Positions 52,583-62,444 of a stretch of 64,000 nucleotides of DNA are shown here, one piece after another. The position numbers and the translations under genes were made by a program. Numbering within the stretch: position 1 is the first letter of the stretch; the number at the start of each line of letters is the position of its first letter. Source of the DNA: an uncultured Bryobacterales bacterium (GTDB lineage: Bacteria; Acidobacteriota; Terriglobia; Bryobacterales; UBA6623). Under the pieces are notes generated by a model. That model saw only the letters and a list, made by a program, of their open reading frames with translations, had not been told where the DNA came from and did no database searches. The DNA is taken from NCBI GenBank assembly GCA_958295955.1, contig OY282420.1, positions 3,300,435 through 3,364,434 on the forward strand, read 5' to 3'.

Positions 52583-53403
52583 CCGCCGCCATCTCGTTCC
52601 TTTGCGGGCTGCTCACCGGCAGTTTCCTCAATGTCTGCATCCGGCGCTGGCCGGCCGGGGAATCCGTAATCTCGCCGCGCTCCCGCTGCCCCCGCTGCGG
52701 GCAAACGATCGCCTGGTTCGACAACGTTCCCCTCTTGAGCTATCTGCTGCTGCGCGGCCGCTGCCGCCGCTGCGCCGCGCGCATCTCCCCGCGTTACCCG
52801 TTGGTCGAATTCACGAATGCGGCCCTGTACGCCCTGATCGCCGCGCACGGCGGCTGGAGCCTCGAGTCCGCCAAGATGATGCTCTTCGCCTCGATGATGA
52901 TCGTTCTGTTCTGCACCGACCTGGCCGAGCGCATCCTGCCGGACGAGATCACCGTGGGGGGCATCGTTCTCGGCATCGCGCTGAGCCCCTTTCTGCCGCT
53001 CGACGCAGGGCTTGCCGACATCGTCTTCTTGCTGATGAGCAAAGACCCCGCGCCGTGGATGCGCTCGCTCGCCGAATCGGCGCTGGGCGCCGTTATCTTC
53101 GGCGGCGTCCTCTTTCTCATCGGCGAAATCTACTTCCGCCTGCGCGGCATTGACGGCCTGGGCCTGGGAGATGTCAAAATGGCGGCGATGATCGCGGCAT
53201 TCTGGGGCGTCCCGCAGGCGCTGCTCGTGTTGTTCGCCGGCTCGCTCGCCGCTGCGTCCGCAGGCGTTGCGGTTGTCCTCATTGCCGGCAAGGATTGGAA
53301 ATACGCGCTCCCCTTCGGCAGCTATCTGGCCGCCGCGGCCGTGCCGGCCATGTTCCGCTCGCGGGAAATCCTGGCCTGGTATTGGCATTGGACGACAGGA
53401 TGA
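52579..53403 (+). CDS. pilD: Prepilin peptidase (leader peptidase/N-methyltransferase)
   Basis: A 274-residue inner-membrane aspartic protease that cleaves and N-methylates type IV pilins and pseudopilins. The N-terminal part has GSFLNVCIRRWP and a zinc-binding set of four cysteines (CPRCG and CRRCAARISPRYPLVE). The catalytic aspartates lie in FCTDLAERILPDEIT and GLGLGDVKMAAM, the known GxGD motif. The GTG start overlaps the GT4 stop (GTGA), and its own TGA overlaps the lpxD start. No pilin genes are in the window. Confidence 0.94.
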   Translation: MTAAISFLCGLLTGSFLNVCIRRWPAGESVISPRSRCPRCGQTIAWFDNVPLLSYLLLRGRCRRCAARISPRYPLVEFTNAALYALIAAHGGWSLESAKMMLFASMMIVLFCTDLAERILPDEITVGGIVLGIALSPFLPLDAGLADIVFLLMSKDPAPWMRSLAESALGAVIFGGVLFLIGEIYFRLRGIDGLGLGDVKMAAMIAAFWGVPQALLVLFAGSLAAASAGVAVVLIAGKDWKYALPFGSYLAAAAVPAMFRSREILAWYWHWTTG

Positions 53404-54425
53404 AACTAGGCGATATCGCTTCCGCCCTCGGCTGCGCCCTCAAGGGCGCCGCGCAAGGCGCCGCCGACCTGGAAATCAGCGGAGCGGCGGGACTGGAAGA
53501 AGCCGGCCCCAGCGAGTTGACCTTCCTGTCGAACCCGAAGTACGCCCCGCTCGTGCGCCGGACCCGGGCCGCCGCGGTCCTCGTCGAGTCCGCCGTCGCC
53601 GACTGCCCGGCGGCGCTCCTGCTGTCTGCGAATCCCTACCTCGATTTCGCCCGCGCGCTGGCCTTGTTTCACCCGCCCGAAAAACACGAGCCCGGCATCC
53701 ACCCTGCGGCGGTCATCGCCGACTCGGCGCGGGTCGGCGCCAATGCCTCGATCGGCCCCTATGCGGTGGTCGAGGCCGGGGCCGTCATCGGACGCAACGC
53801 CGTGCTGCGCCCCCACGTCGTGATCGAGCGCGACGCGGTAATCGGCGACAATTTTGAAGCCCATCCCCATGTCACGGTGCGCCGCGGCTCGCGCATCGGC
53901 AACCGGGTCGTGCTGCACAACGGCGTGACGGTCGGCTCCGACGGATTCGGCTTCGCCCGCCGCGCCGACGGCAGCCACCAAAAAATCCCGCAGACGGGCA
54001 TCGCGGTTATCGAAGACGACGTGGAAATTCAGGCGGGCGCCTGCATCGACCGCGCCGCGGTCGGCGAAACGCGCATCGGCCGCGGGACGAAAATCGACAA
54101 CCTCGTCCAAATCGGCCACGCGGTCAAGATCGGCGTCGACACGATCCTTTGCGCCCAGGTCGGCATCGCCGGCAGCTCCACGGTCGGCAGCAACTGCGTC
54201 TTTGCCGGACAAGTCGGCCTCGTCAACCACCTCAAAATCGGCGACGGCGTGCTCATCACGGCCCAGTCGGGGGTAGCCGGCGACCTGCCCGACGGCGCGA
54301 AGGTCTCCGGCTATCCGGCAACCGACAACCGCCAATGGCTGCGCTCGACCGTCGTCTATAACCGCCTCCCGGAACTCGCCCGCGAAGTCCGCCGGCTGCG
54401 CAAGAAGATTGACGGCGAAAACTAG
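53400..54425 (+). CDS. lpxD: UDP-3-O-acylglucosamine N-acyltransferase LpxD
   Basis: Third step of lipid A synthesis. The 341-residue protein has the uridine-binding N-terminal domain ([20 protein letters not shown]) and then a left-handed beta helix of hexapeptide repeats ([20 protein letters not shown] and following). The catalytic histidine is in the QIGHAVKIG segment; GSDGFGFAR and [16 protein letters not shown] are family signatures. It ends in a basic helix. The ATG overlaps the pilD stop. Its presence shows that the organism makes lipid A, hence has an LPS outer membrane. Confidence 0.96.
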   Translation: MKLGDIASALGCALKGAAQGAADLEISGAAGLEEAGPSELTFLSNPKYAPLVRRTRAAAVLVESAVADCPAALLLSANPYLDFARALALFHPPEKHEPGIHPAAVIADSARVGANASIGPYAVVEAGAVIGRNAVLRPHVVIERDAVIGDNFEAHPHVTVRRGSRIGNRVVLHNGVTVGSDGFGFARRADGSHQKIPQTGIAVIEDDVEIQAGACIDRAAVGETRIGRGTKIDNLVQIGHAVKIGVDTILCAQVGIAGSSTVGSNCVFAGQVGLVNHLKIGDGVLITAQSGVAGDLPDGAKVSGYPATDNRQWLRSTVVYNRLPELAREVRRLRKKIDGEN

Positions 54426-54550
54426 CGGCGCGGCGGCGCGGCCATTGCGTGCAGCCCGACCGCATCGGTAAGAATCAGTTCTTGATACGGAAAACGATGC
54501 GGCAGCGCGGCGGCCCGCGCGCGGCGCTTCGGATTACACTTGGATGCGAC

Positions 54551-56938
54551 ATGCAGCGCAATCTTGACCGCAGGGAATTTCTGACGGCGGTATCCGCCGG
54601 CCTCGCCTTGCCGGCCTGCAAGTCAACCGCGCCGCCCGCCGCCGATCTCCGTCTTTGGTACGGCCGGCCCGCGGCGGAGTGGGTCGAGGCGTTGCCCGTG
54701 GGCAACGGACGCCTCGGCGCGATGGTCTTCGGCGGCGTCTCCGCGGAAAGAATCCAGTTCAACGAAGACACCGTATGGCAAGGCGAGCCCCACGATTACG
54801 CCCGCGCCGGGGCGCACCGCTACCTCGAGCGCATCCGCCGGCTGCTGGCGGACGGCAAGCAGGCCGCGGCCGAGCAACTGGCGATGGACGAGTTCATGAG
54901 CGTGCCGCTGCGGCAAAAAGCGTATCAGGCGTTCGCCGACCTCACGCTCGAATTTTCAGGCATCGACGCCGCTCGGGTCGCTGACTACGAGCGGGCGCTC
55001 AGCCTCGACGACGCCGTCGCCGCCGTTGCTTTCGAAGCCGACGGCGCCGCGTACGCCCGCGAGGTCTTCGCCTCTTACCCGGCTCAGGCGCTCGTCGTTC
55101 GCTTGACGGCTTCCGGCAGCGGCCGCCTGAACTTCGCCGCCGGATTCAAGAGCGCTCACGAGGCGGCCGCGATCGGCGAGAGCGGCGGCGACCTGATCCT
55201 CTCGGGCGCGGTCGCCGGCGGCGGCATCCGCTTCGAGGCGCGTCTCGCCGCGGCGACCGACGGCAACAGCGAGATCGCCGACGGGAAGCTGATCGTCCGC
55301 GACGCCGGCCGGGCGACGCTGCTCTTGGCCGGGGCTACCAATTTCGTCAATTACCGCGACCTTTCAGGCGATCCGTCCGCCCGCAACGCCGAGCGCCTCG
55401 CCGCCATTCGCGGCAAGTCGTTCGCACAACTCAAAGCCGACCATCTCGCCGACTACCGCAGCCTCTTCCGCCGCGTCACCCTCGACCTGGGGCGGACCGC
55501 CGCCGCCGACCTGCCCATCGACCGGCGCATCGAACGGTTCACAACGTCCGACGACCCCCAGCTCGTCACGCTGCTGTTCCAATACGGCCGTTATCTGTTG
55601 ATCGCTTCCAGCCGGGGGGCAGGGCAGCCGGCCAACCTGCAAGGTCTCTGGAACGACTCGAACAGCCCCGCCTGGGACAGCAAGTACACCGTCAACATCA
55701 ACACCGAGATGAATTATTGGCCGGCGGAATCGACGGCCTTGCCGGAAACCCAGGAACCCCTTTTCCGCGCCTTGCAAGACATCGCCGAATCGGGCGCGCG
55801 CACGGCCCGCGAGCACTACAACGCGCGCGGCTGGGTCTTGCATCACAATTTCGACCTATGGCGGGGCGCGGCCCCGATCAACCATTCCAATCACGGCATC
55901 TGGCCGACCGGCGGCGCCTGGCTTTGCCAAAACCTCTGGCAGCGCTATCTCTACGGCGGCGACGAAGATTTTTTGCGGGAAACGGCGTATCCGTTGCTCA
56001 AAGGCGCGTCGCGGTTCTTCGCCGACGTGCTGGTCGAGTCGCCCGACGGCAAATGGCTGATATCCGGCCCCAGCAATTCTCCTGAAAACGGCGGCTTGGT
56101 AATGGGGCCGACGATGGATCATCAAATCATCCGCAACCTGTTCGGCAACACCATCGCCGCCGCGCAAGTTCTGGGGGCCGACCCCGACTTCGCCGCCGAG
56201 TTGGGGGCTCTGCGCAAACGCATCGCGCCCAACGCCGTCGGCCGCCTGGGACAGCTTCAGGAGTGGCTCGAAGACGTGGACGACCCCGAGAACAAGCACC
56301 GCCACGTCTCGCACCTCTTCGGCCTGCACCCCGGCGTCGAGATTACGCCCTACGGCACGCCCGATCTTTTCGCCGCCGCCCGCAAATCGCTCGAATTCCG
56401 CGGCGACGGCGCGACCGGCTGGTCGATGGGCTGGAAGGTCAACTGGTGGGCGCGTCTGCTCGACGGCGACCACGCTTACCTGATCCTGTCGAACCTGCTG
56501 CAACCCGTGCCTCAAGAATCGTCCCGGAATCTGGACGGGCGGCGCGGCGGGCTGTATCCCAATCTGTTCGACGCGCACCCGCCGTTCCAGATCGACGGCA
56601 ATTTCGGCGCAACGGCAGGCATTGCCGAGATGCTGCTGCAAAGCCACGATGCTTACGGCGCGCCCCTGGGCGAGAGCGGCGTGCAAAGCGGCCGCAGCGG
56701 CTACCTGCATCTGCTGCCGGCGCTGCCGTCCGCTTTTGCGAGCGGGTCGGTCGAAGGGCTGCGGGCGCGGGGCGGTTTCGAGGTGGCGATCGCCTGGGCG
56801 CAAGGCCGCCTGACCGCGGCCGCGGTCGCATCCAAGCTGGGCAAGCCGCTCAAGGTCCGCTACCGGGACGTTGAGATCGATGTCGAGTTGGCCGCCGGAG
56901 AATCGCGCACGCTCACGGCCGACTCATTCGATGCCTAA
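54551..56938 (+). CDS. Glycoside hydrolase family 95 (alpha-L-fucosidase/galactosidase type)
   Basis: A 795-residue secreted enzyme. ATG 54551 opens a twin-arginine signal ([19 protein letters not shown]). [20 protein letters not shown] is the GH95 start; the catalytic (alpha/alpha)6 barrel shows [49 protein letters not shown] with the general acid glutamate, and [11 protein letters not shown]. It inverts alpha-1,2-L-fucosides or alpha-L-galactosides. The 3' end overlaps that of the convergent sugar porter gene by 15 bases, and the two plausibly serve fucose release and uptake. Confidence 0.93.
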   Translation: MQRNLDRREFLTAVSAGLALPACKSTAPPAADLRLWYGRPAAEWVEALPVGNGRLGAMVFGGVSAERIQFNEDTVWQGEPHDYARAGAHRYLERIRRLLADGKQAAAEQLAMDEFMSVPLRQKAYQAFADLTLEFSGIDAARVADYERALSLDDAVAAVAFEADGAAYAREVFASYPAQALVVRLTASGSGRLNFAAGFKSAHEAAAIGESGGDLILSGAVAGGGIRFEARLAAATDGNSEIADGKLIVRDAGRATLLLAGATNFVNYRDLSGDPSARNAERLAAIRGKSFAQLKADHLADYRSLFRRVTLDLGRTAAADLPIDRRIERFTTSDDPQLVTLLFQYGRYLLIASSRGAGQPANLQGLWNDSNSPAWDSKYTVNINTEMNYWPAESTALPETQEPLFRALQDIAESGARTAREHYNARGWVLHHNFDLWRGAAPINHSNHGIWPTGGAWLCQNLWQRYLYGGDEDFLRETAYPLLKGASRFFADVLVESPDGKWLISGPSNSPENGGLVMGPTMDHQIIRNLFGNTIAAAQVLGADPDFAAELGALRKRIAPNAVGRLGQLQEWLEDVDDPENKHRHVSHLFGLHPGVEITPYGTPDLFAAARKSLEFRGDGATGWSMGWKVNWWARLLDGDHAYLILSNLLQPVPQESSRNLDGRRGGLYPNLFDAHPPFQIDGNFGATAGIAEMLLQSHDAYGAPLGESGVQSGRSGYLHLLPALPSAFASGSVEGLRARGGFEVAIAWAQGRLTAAAVASKLGKPLKVRYRDVEIDVELAAGESRTLTADSFDA

Positions 56939-58264
56939 CCGCTTCTGAATCTCTTCCAGGGGGACGCCCTTCGTTTCGGGCATAGCCTTCAACACCCAGA
57001 TCAGTTGCAGCACCATCATGCAGGAGTAGAAGGCGAACGTATGTCCTCCCGAAACCTCGGCGATCACCGGAAAGGTCCACGAAATCAGCGCCGCAAAAAA
57101 CCAGTGGGTAAAGCAGCCCAGGGCATGGCCGCGGGCGCGCACGCGGTTGGGGAAAATTTCGCTCAGGAACACCCAGATCACGGCGCCCTGACCGAAAGCG
57201 TGCGAGGCGATGAACACCAATAGACCGGCCAGCACGACCGTGCCGCCGAATGCGTCGAACGCGGTTCCGTAGCGGTAAAAGGCGGCCGCCGTCGCCGCCA
57301 GGCTGACGATGTAGCCGACCGACCCGGCGATCATCAGTTTCTTGCGTCCGAAACGGTCGATCGCCGCGAGCGCCGCCATGGTGAAGACAAGATTCGTTCC
57401 GCCGACGGCGACCGCCTGCAGCAGCGCGGAGTCGCTGCCCGCCCCGGCCATGCGGAAAATGTGCGGCGCGTAATACATCAGCGCGTTGATGCCCGAAAGC
57501 TGGTTGAACGTGGCGATGGCTACCGCCAGCAAGATAGGCTGCCTGTAGGCGGCGCGGAAAAGCGGCTCGCGGAGGCTGTGCCGTTCCAGCGCCAGCGACT
57601 CCTCGATCTGCCGCACCTCGTCTTCCGCCGCAGACGCGCCCAGCGAGGCGAGCACGGCGGCGGCTTCGTCGCGCCGTCCCCGGGCGGTCAACCAACGCGG
57701 GCTGAGGGGCGTGGCGAACAGCAGCACGAAAAACAAGGCCGCAGGCAGGGCTTCGACGCCGAACATCGCGCGCCATTCCAGCGCCCCCAACTCGAGGCCG
57801 GCGACAACGTAATTCGACAGATAGGCCGCGAGAATGCCCAGCACGATATTGAATTGGGTAATGGCCACCAGACGGCCGCGCAGCCGCGCCGGTGAGATTT
57901 CGGCGATATAAAGGGGCGACACCACCGAAGCGCCGCCCACCGCCAAGCCGCCGATCAAGCGGAAGAAGAGGAACGAATGCCAATCCCAAGCCAGCGCGCT
58001 GCCCAGCGCCGAGACGAAATACAAAACCGCGATCCAGATCAGCGTCTTGCGGCGCCCGAGAACGTCCGCGGGCTTGCCGGCCGTCATCGCTCCCAGGATC
58101 GTTCCGATCAGGGCCGAGGCGACGGTCAGCCCCAGCAGCGATGAAGAAAGCTCGAAAACTTCGCTCAGGAGGGCGGTGGCGCCGGAAATGACGGCGGTGT
58201 CGAAGCCGAACAGCAAACCGCCCAAGGCGGCAATGATCGAAGCGCGAAGCAAAGTGAAATTCAT
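56924..58264 (-). CDS. MFS sugar:proton symporter (XylE/GLUT family)
   Basis: A 446-residue inner-membrane transporter with twelve membrane segments. Sugar-porter signatures are present: [15 protein letters not shown] in helix 1, [14 protein letters not shown] between helices 2 and 3, [21 protein letters not shown], the [13 protein letters not shown] sugar-binding motif in helix 7, [12 protein letters not shown], and [11 protein letters not shown] at the C-terminus. It probably takes up a monosaccharide released by the neighbouring GH95 enzyme; the exact sugar is unknown. Convergent with GH95. Confidence 0.92.
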   Translation of the reverse strand: MNFTLLRASIIAALGGLLFGFDTAVISGATALLSEVFELSSSLLGLTVASALIGTILGAMTAGKPADVLGRRKTLIWIAVLYFVSALGSALAWDWHSFLFFRLIGGLAVGGASVVSPLYIAEISPARLRGRLVAITQFNIVLGILAAYLSNYVVAGLELGALEWRAMFGVEALPAALFFVLLFATPLSPRWLTARGRRDEAAAVLASLGASAAEDEVRQIEESLALERHSLREPLFRAAYRQPILLAVAIATFNQLSGINALMYYAPHIFRMAGAGSDSALLQAVAVGGTNLVFTMAALAAIDRFGRKKLMIAGSVGYIVSLAATAAAFYRYGTAFDAFGGTVVLAGLLVFIASHAFGQGAVIWVFLSEIFPNRVRARGHALGCFTHWFFAALISWTFPVIAEVSGGHTFAFYSCMMVLQLIWVLKAMPETKGVPLEEIQKRLGIE

Positions 58265-58351
58265 GACGTTTCAGCGGCCGCAACGAACGGTCATACAGGA
58301 TCGCACACCCTCGCGGCGCGCGCCGCCGGCGGCATCGGTCCCGGCGGGCCG

Positions 58352-59149
58352 CTACCGTTCTATCGGCGGCGTCTCGCGCACCTGCCCGCCGAGGGCCGCA
58401 TGCAATTCCTTGATGCGGATCACTTCGCCGTTTTCGAACGTAACGAAAAGAATGTCGCCGGGCGGCTCGCCGTAGAGCCAATCTTCCGTCTCGATGCCTG
58501 CCTTGTAGTCCCGCACCTTGCGCACGGGCTTGCCCTTCGACAGCAGGACCATTTCCTTGTCCATGCCGGCGATGACCGTTTTGCTCTCGATGGCGTCGCG
58601 GAATTTCTTGTCGATCTTGTCGAGATACAACTCCGTCGCCGAGCGCTGCTCAAAGTCCAGCACCGGTTTCAGCATCCGTTTGAGATCGTCGGCGCTTGCG
58701 GGCGGGCCGTCGTCGCCGAAGACCAAGGCGATCTTGGTTCCGCCGGGCGCGTGCGTCGCCTGGTTGGCGCCCAGGGTGGTGCCCTGATTCATCGAGCCGG
58801 CTACTTGTATGCGGTGCCACCATCTCCGGCCGCCGCTGATTCCGTGATTCAACTCGACGATCAGCTTCTCGCCCTTGAATTCCAGCTTGGTGATTTGCAC
58901 CAAATCGCCCAAGCGCGCCGCGGGGCCGAATTTGCTCATCGCGAAAGCCCACTCTTCCCGGTCGTATTGGCCCCGGGACGACATCTCCAGCGGTTTCTTC
59001 GAGCGCGGGATCAGCACCTTGGCGGTGCCGAATTCAGCGGCAAGAGAGCGCACCAGATCGACTCTCTGTTCCGCGGTCAGTTTCTCCGTCTTGCCGGGCA
59101 GCACGGCCGCCGCCGCCAACAGGATCAACGGCAATCGGGCCGCTCGCAT
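58352..59149 (-). CDS. Secreted protein of unknown function
   Basis: A 265-residue exported protein not recognised as a named family. The start ATG 59149 lies inside the end of the CPBP gene (25-base overlap) and opens a signal peptide (RAARLPLILLAAAAVLPG). LTAEQRVDLVRSLAAEFGTA and LIPRSKKPLEM are followed by ELNHGISGGRRWWHRIQV and a C-terminal strand-rich part (DILFVTFENGEVIRIKEL). The overlap suggests co-translation with the protease. Related hypothetical proteins appear to be common in Acidobacteriota. Confidence 0.6.
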   Translation of the reverse strand: MRAARLPLILLAAAAVLPGKTEKLTAEQRVDLVRSLAAEFGTAKVLIPRSKKPLEMSSRGQYDREEWAFAMSKFGPAARLGDLVQITKLEFKGEKLIVELNHGISGGRRWWHRIQVAGSMNQGTTLGANQATHAPGGTKIALVFGDDGPPASADDLKRMLKPVLDFEQRSATELYLDKIDKKFRDAIESKTVIAGMDKEMVLLSKGKPVRKVRDYKAGIETEDWLYGEPPGDILFVTFENGEVIRIKELHAALGGQVRETPPIER

Positions 59150-60036
59150 CGGGCGTCTCCGGCGTCGGTCTGCGTTTCGAGTTCCCATAACAGCAGCGGC
59201 GTCCCCTCGCGCCGCGGCAACCGCCACAGAACGGCGGCTATCAAAACCGCTCCCGCAGTTCCCGCCGCTCCGGCTTCGGGGCCGTACGCTCCGCCCGTCA
59301 GCCAAGCGGCGCCGGTCGGCTCGAGGTTCAACTCAGTCAATCTAATTGTAATGCCCGAAACGTTGGCGCCAAGCAACGCTTCCGCGCAATTCCAGGAGTA
59401 ATGTACGCCAAGGGACACCCACAACGACCGCCGCCACAGAACCGCGAGGCCGAAAACGCCTCCGTAGAGCGCCGTATTCGCGACCGCCTGCCAGGTAGCG
59501 CCGGGATTCGCCGCATGCAGCAGCGCAAACGCCGCGGAGGTCACTGCGACCGCGGCCGAGGGGGTAAGCGCCCGTCCGAGTTGCTGCAAAAGGTAGCCGC
59601 GCACGAACAGTTCCTCGCCTGCCGCGCCGACGGCCAGGAGCAGCAGGCCGGTTCCGACCGAGCCGCGCCAATCGAAGCGGATCGCGGACGGATCGATCGG
59701 CGTCCACGATGCCCAGCCGGCCGCCTGCATCGCCGCGACGATCAGCGCGCAGCTTCCCGCCCCGAGCGCCAGCCCGAGCAAGAGGGGCCGGGCGAAATCC
59801 GGCCCCAGACCCAACGCGGACCAGGGGCGGGCCGGCGGGGCGCGCAGCAAAAGTGCCGTGACCGCCCCCGCCCCAACGAACAGCGAAACCGCGTTCAGCG
59901 CGAGCGGCGACGCGGTCAGCGAGCGCAGCGCCCAAGCGGCGGCGGCGCTCAGGACGAACGTTGCGGTGAAGAACAGCACGGCGAACAGCAGCGCCGAAAC
60001 GACCTGTCGCCAATGGCCGGCCGGCTTCTCGAACAC
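59125..60036 (-). CDS. CPBP family intramembrane metalloprotease (CAAX protease-like)
   Basis: A 303-residue membrane protein with about eight hydrophobic segments. The abortive-infection/CPBP motifs are all visible: AAGEELFVRGYLLQQL (EExxxR), SAAFALLHAAN (FxxxH) and LGVHYSWNCAEALLG (HxxxN). The start is GTG 60036. Bacterial members are linked to bacteriocin self-immunity or protein secretion, but most are uncharacterised. It lies six bases after the oxidoreductase gene on the same strand and overlaps the next gene. Confidence 0.88.
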   Translation of the reverse strand: MFEKPAGHWRQVVSALLFAVLFFTATFVLSAAAAWALRSLTASPLALNAVSLFVGAGAVTALLLRAPPARPWSALGLGPDFARPLLLGLALGAGSCALIVAAMQAAGWASWTPIDPSAIRFDWRGSVGTGLLLLAVGAAGEELFVRGYLLQQLGRALTPSAAVAVTSAAFALLHAANPGATWQAVANTALYGGVFGLAVLWRRSLWVSLGVHYSWNCAEALLGANVSGITIRLTELNLEPTGAAWLTGGAYGPEAGAAGTAGAVLIAAVLWRLPRREGTPLLLWELETQTDAGDARCERPDCR

Positions 60037-60042
60037 GGGAAG

Positions 60043-61194
60043 CTACACCTCGACCCAGCGGCCGCCGGCGGCCGCCGAGCGCGCCGCGGCGTGAACCACG
60101 GCAACGCTATGGGCGCCTTCCGCTCCGGTCGGATAGGCAGGGCCGGGCGGGGCGGGCCGGCGGTTCTCGCGCCGCGCCGCCAACGCCTCGGCGAGGTCGG
60201 CATACACGTTGGCGAACGCCCCGAGCATGCCTTCGACGTGGCCGACTACAATCCGCGAGGCGCGAGCCGCCTCGGGCGAAAGGCCCTCCGCGCCGCGCTC
60301 GAGGATGCGCGTCGGCTCGCCGGAGGGCGCCCAGTAAAGCTGGTTCGGCTGTTCCTGCGCCCAACGCAGACCGCCCCGCTCGCCGAACACCCGCAGCGTC
60401 AATCCATGCATCTGCCCCGCGGCCACGGCGCTGGCCCACAGGCGTCCGACCGCCCCGCCGCTAAAGCGCAAGGCCAGCATGGCGTCGTCTTCCAATTCGC
60501 GGCCCGCGACGCACGAAGCGAAATCGGCCGCGACGCTGCGCACCTCTTGACCGATCGCGTAACAAGCCAAATGCAGCGCATGGCAGCCCACGTCCGCCAG
60601 CACGGAGCTCGCGCCCATCTGCCGCGGGTCGTAACGCCAGCGCACCCGCGGATTCCCGGCATCCGCGGCGGAGGCGTGGAACCCGTGGGCGAACTCGGCC
60701 ACTACGACGCGAATCCGGCCCAGCTCTCCCGACAGCGCCATCGCCCGCGCCTGACGGATCAGCGGGTAGCCGGAGTAGCCGTAGTTCACGGCAAGCACCC
60801 GGCGGCGCGCTTTTGCCGCGGCGACCAGGGCGGCGCCGTCCTCGACCGTCGTCGTCAACGGCTTCTCGCACAAGACATCGAAGCCGGCCTCCAGGAACGC
60901 CTTGGCGATTGCGTAGTGCGTAACATTCGGCGTCGCCACCGTCACCAGGTCCAACCGCCCGGCATCCGGCGCAAGGACGCGTTCCCGCTCGAGCATTTCG
61001 CGCCAATCGCCGTACGCCCTTGCGGCGTCGATGCCGCAACGCGCGGCGAACTCGCGCCCGCGCTCGGGATCGACATCGAGAGCGCCGGCAACGAGCCGAA
61101 ACTTGCGGTCCAGGGCCGCTGCAATGCGGTGCGCCGCTCCGATCTGGCTGCCTTCGCCGCCGCCGATCAGTCCCCAGTTCAGTCTCCGCTCCAT
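60043..61194 (-). CDS. Gfo/Idh/MocA family oxidoreductase
   Basis: A 383-residue NAD(P)-dependent sugar oxidoreductase. The Rossmann start is NWGLIGGGEGSQIGAAHRIA; DLVTVATPNVTHYAIAKAFL and DVLCEKPLTTTVEDG contain the family EKP motif with the catalytic lysine. The C-terminal alpha/beta domain includes VLADVGCHALHLACYAIG with the usual aspartate and histidine. It oxidises or reduces a sugar or inositol derivative. Enzymes of this family make 3-keto sugars that DUF1080 proteins may cleave, which fits the window's content. Start ATG 61194 with GGAGAAACGG upstream. Confidence 0.92.
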   Translation of the reverse strand: MERRLNWGLIGGGEGSQIGAAHRIAAALDRKFRLVAGALDVDPERGREFAARCGIDAARAYGDWREMLERERVLAPDAGRLDLVTVATPNVTHYAIAKAFLEAGFDVLCEKPLTTTVEDGAALVAAAKARRRVLAVNYGYSGYPLIRQARAMALSGELGRIRVVVAEFAHGFHASAADAGNPRVRWRYDPRQMGASSVLADVGCHALHLACYAIGQEVRSVAADFASCVAGRELEDDAMLALRFSGGAVGRLWASAVAAGQMHGLTLRVFGERGGLRWAQEQPNQLYWAPSGEPTRILERGAEGLSPEAARASRIVVGHVEGMLGAFANVYADLAEALAARRENRRPAPPGPAYPTGAEGAHSVAVVHAAARSAAAGGRWVEV

Positions 61195-61301
61195 CGGTTT
61201 CCGTTTCTCCGCTCCACCGGCGATGCGATTCGACAGGCTACCAAAATCGACGCCGGCTTGGAATTCTATCGACGCGCGGCGCGCCCGGCCCCGATGCGGG
61301 T

Positions 61302-61934
61302 ATGATGGAGAAGAAGGCGGCCGGCGTCATGCCGGGGCCGCCTGTTGCGCACCCAAGCATGTCGCGCCAAGTCGCTCAGTTCCTGCTCTCGACCGCGAAC
61401 TTTCTCACGCTCTTGCGGCTGCTGGCGACGCCCCTGGTGGTTCTGCTGGTCTGGCGCTCGGCCGAGGCGCCCGAATGGCGCTCCGCCGGCGTTGCCTTGC
61501 TGGTGTTCCTGCAAGCGACCGACATGATCGACGGGTTTCTGGCCCGCGCGGGACGGCGCCGTCTCGGGGCGGGCAACCGCTTCGGCGAAATCCTCGACCC
61601 GCTGGCGGACAAGCTCTACATCGGCGCGGCGTACCTCACGCTGGCGCTCACCGGTCAATTTCATTTGTGGTTCGCCTGCCTGGTCATCCTGCGCGATGTC
61701 TCGATCGTCCTGGGCTGGAGCCTGATTTTCTACCGCGCCGGCGTCGCCATTCAGCCGAACATTGCGGGCAAGATCGCCGACGGCTTCCAGGCATTTTTTC
61801 TGGCCGGCATCCTGCTCCAACTCTCGCCGTCGGTGATTGTCTTCGGAACGATCGCGACCGCGGCCACGATCGTATTCTCCGGCATTTCCTACGCGATGAC
61901 CGCCCGCCACTCCGTCCGCCACTGCCGACCTTGA
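61302..61934 (+). CDS. CDP-alcohol phosphatidyltransferase (PgsA-like)
   Basis: An inner-membrane phospholipid enzyme, 210 residues from ATG 61302; ATGs at 61329 and 61359 are alternatives. The CDP-alcohol phosphotransferase motif is DMIDGFLARAGRRRLGAGNR followed by FGEILDPLADK, carrying the four metal-binding aspartates and the catalytic one. The stretch between AR and G is 12 residues where 8 or 9 is normal. Six membrane segments are visible. The product could be phosphatidylglycerophosphate or another phospholipid. Divergent from the oxidoreductase, convergent with the VWFA remnant. Confidence 0.85.
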   Translation: MMEKKAAGVMPGPPVAHPSMSRQVAQFLLSTANFLTLLRLLATPLVVLLVWRSAEAPEWRSAGVALLVFLQATDMIDGFLARAGRRRLGAGNRFGEILDPLADKLYIGAAYLTLALTGQFHLWFACLVILRDVSIVLGWSLIFYRAGVAIQPNIAGKIADGFQAFFLAGILLQLSPSVIVFGTIATAATIVFSGISYAMTARHSVRHCRP

Positions 61935-61971
61935 ATCCGGTTGTCGGCGGTTCCGAGATACAGTCGGACAC

Positions 61972-62442
61972 TCAGATTGCATCCGGATAATAGCCTTTGC
62001 GCGCTTGGACCGAGACTCCGTTGCGCAGACACGTGAGAGCGATCCGACGGTACCCGGAAATCGACAAATCTTTTGTCGGCGCGTATCCGATGTTGTACTG
62101 GCTGCGCAACTCGTCATCGATCAAGGCGAAGATCGTTTCCATATCCTGCGCCGGGCCTGCCTCATAGTAGGCGCCGCCGGTCTCCAGCGACATCTTCTTG
62201 AGTTGCCGCGTGCCGAACTCCAGGATTCGCTCCAGCAAGCCTGGTCCAAACCCCAGCTTCTTCCCCGTGCTGCGATAGAAGTCACTGTCGATATGGATGA
62301 TCGTGTAAACGATCAGGCCGATACGCTGCGCGGACTCGATCGCTTTGTCGAGTTTGATCATGCTGCCGGCATCGATTCCGTCGGAAATAACGACGACGGC
62401 CTTACGCCCGGAGCGGTCCTTGAACATCTCCTCCGCGGCCAG
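61972..62442 (-). pseudogene. 5'-truncated VWFA-related acidobacterial-domain protein
   Basis: About 155 codons matching the C-terminal part of the secreted VWFA-related proteins typical of Acidobacteriota: LAAEEMFKDRSGRKAVVVIS, then VYTIIHIDSDFYRS, SLETGGAYYEAGPAQDMETI, RSQYNIGYAPTKD and VQARKGYYPDA. The signal peptide and the first half of the domain with the DxSxS metal site are missing. Upstream the frame stops within the end of the next gene. An ATG at 62427 has GGAGGAG before it, so a short product is conceivable, but the family part is clearly incomplete. Confidence 0.75.
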
Positions 62443-62444
62443 AT

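Noticed and set aside
58266-58351. Possible terminator or small gene between the sugar porter and the unknown secreted gene
   Set aside because: GC-rich with several weak inverted repeats but no T-run and no frame with a ribosome binding site.
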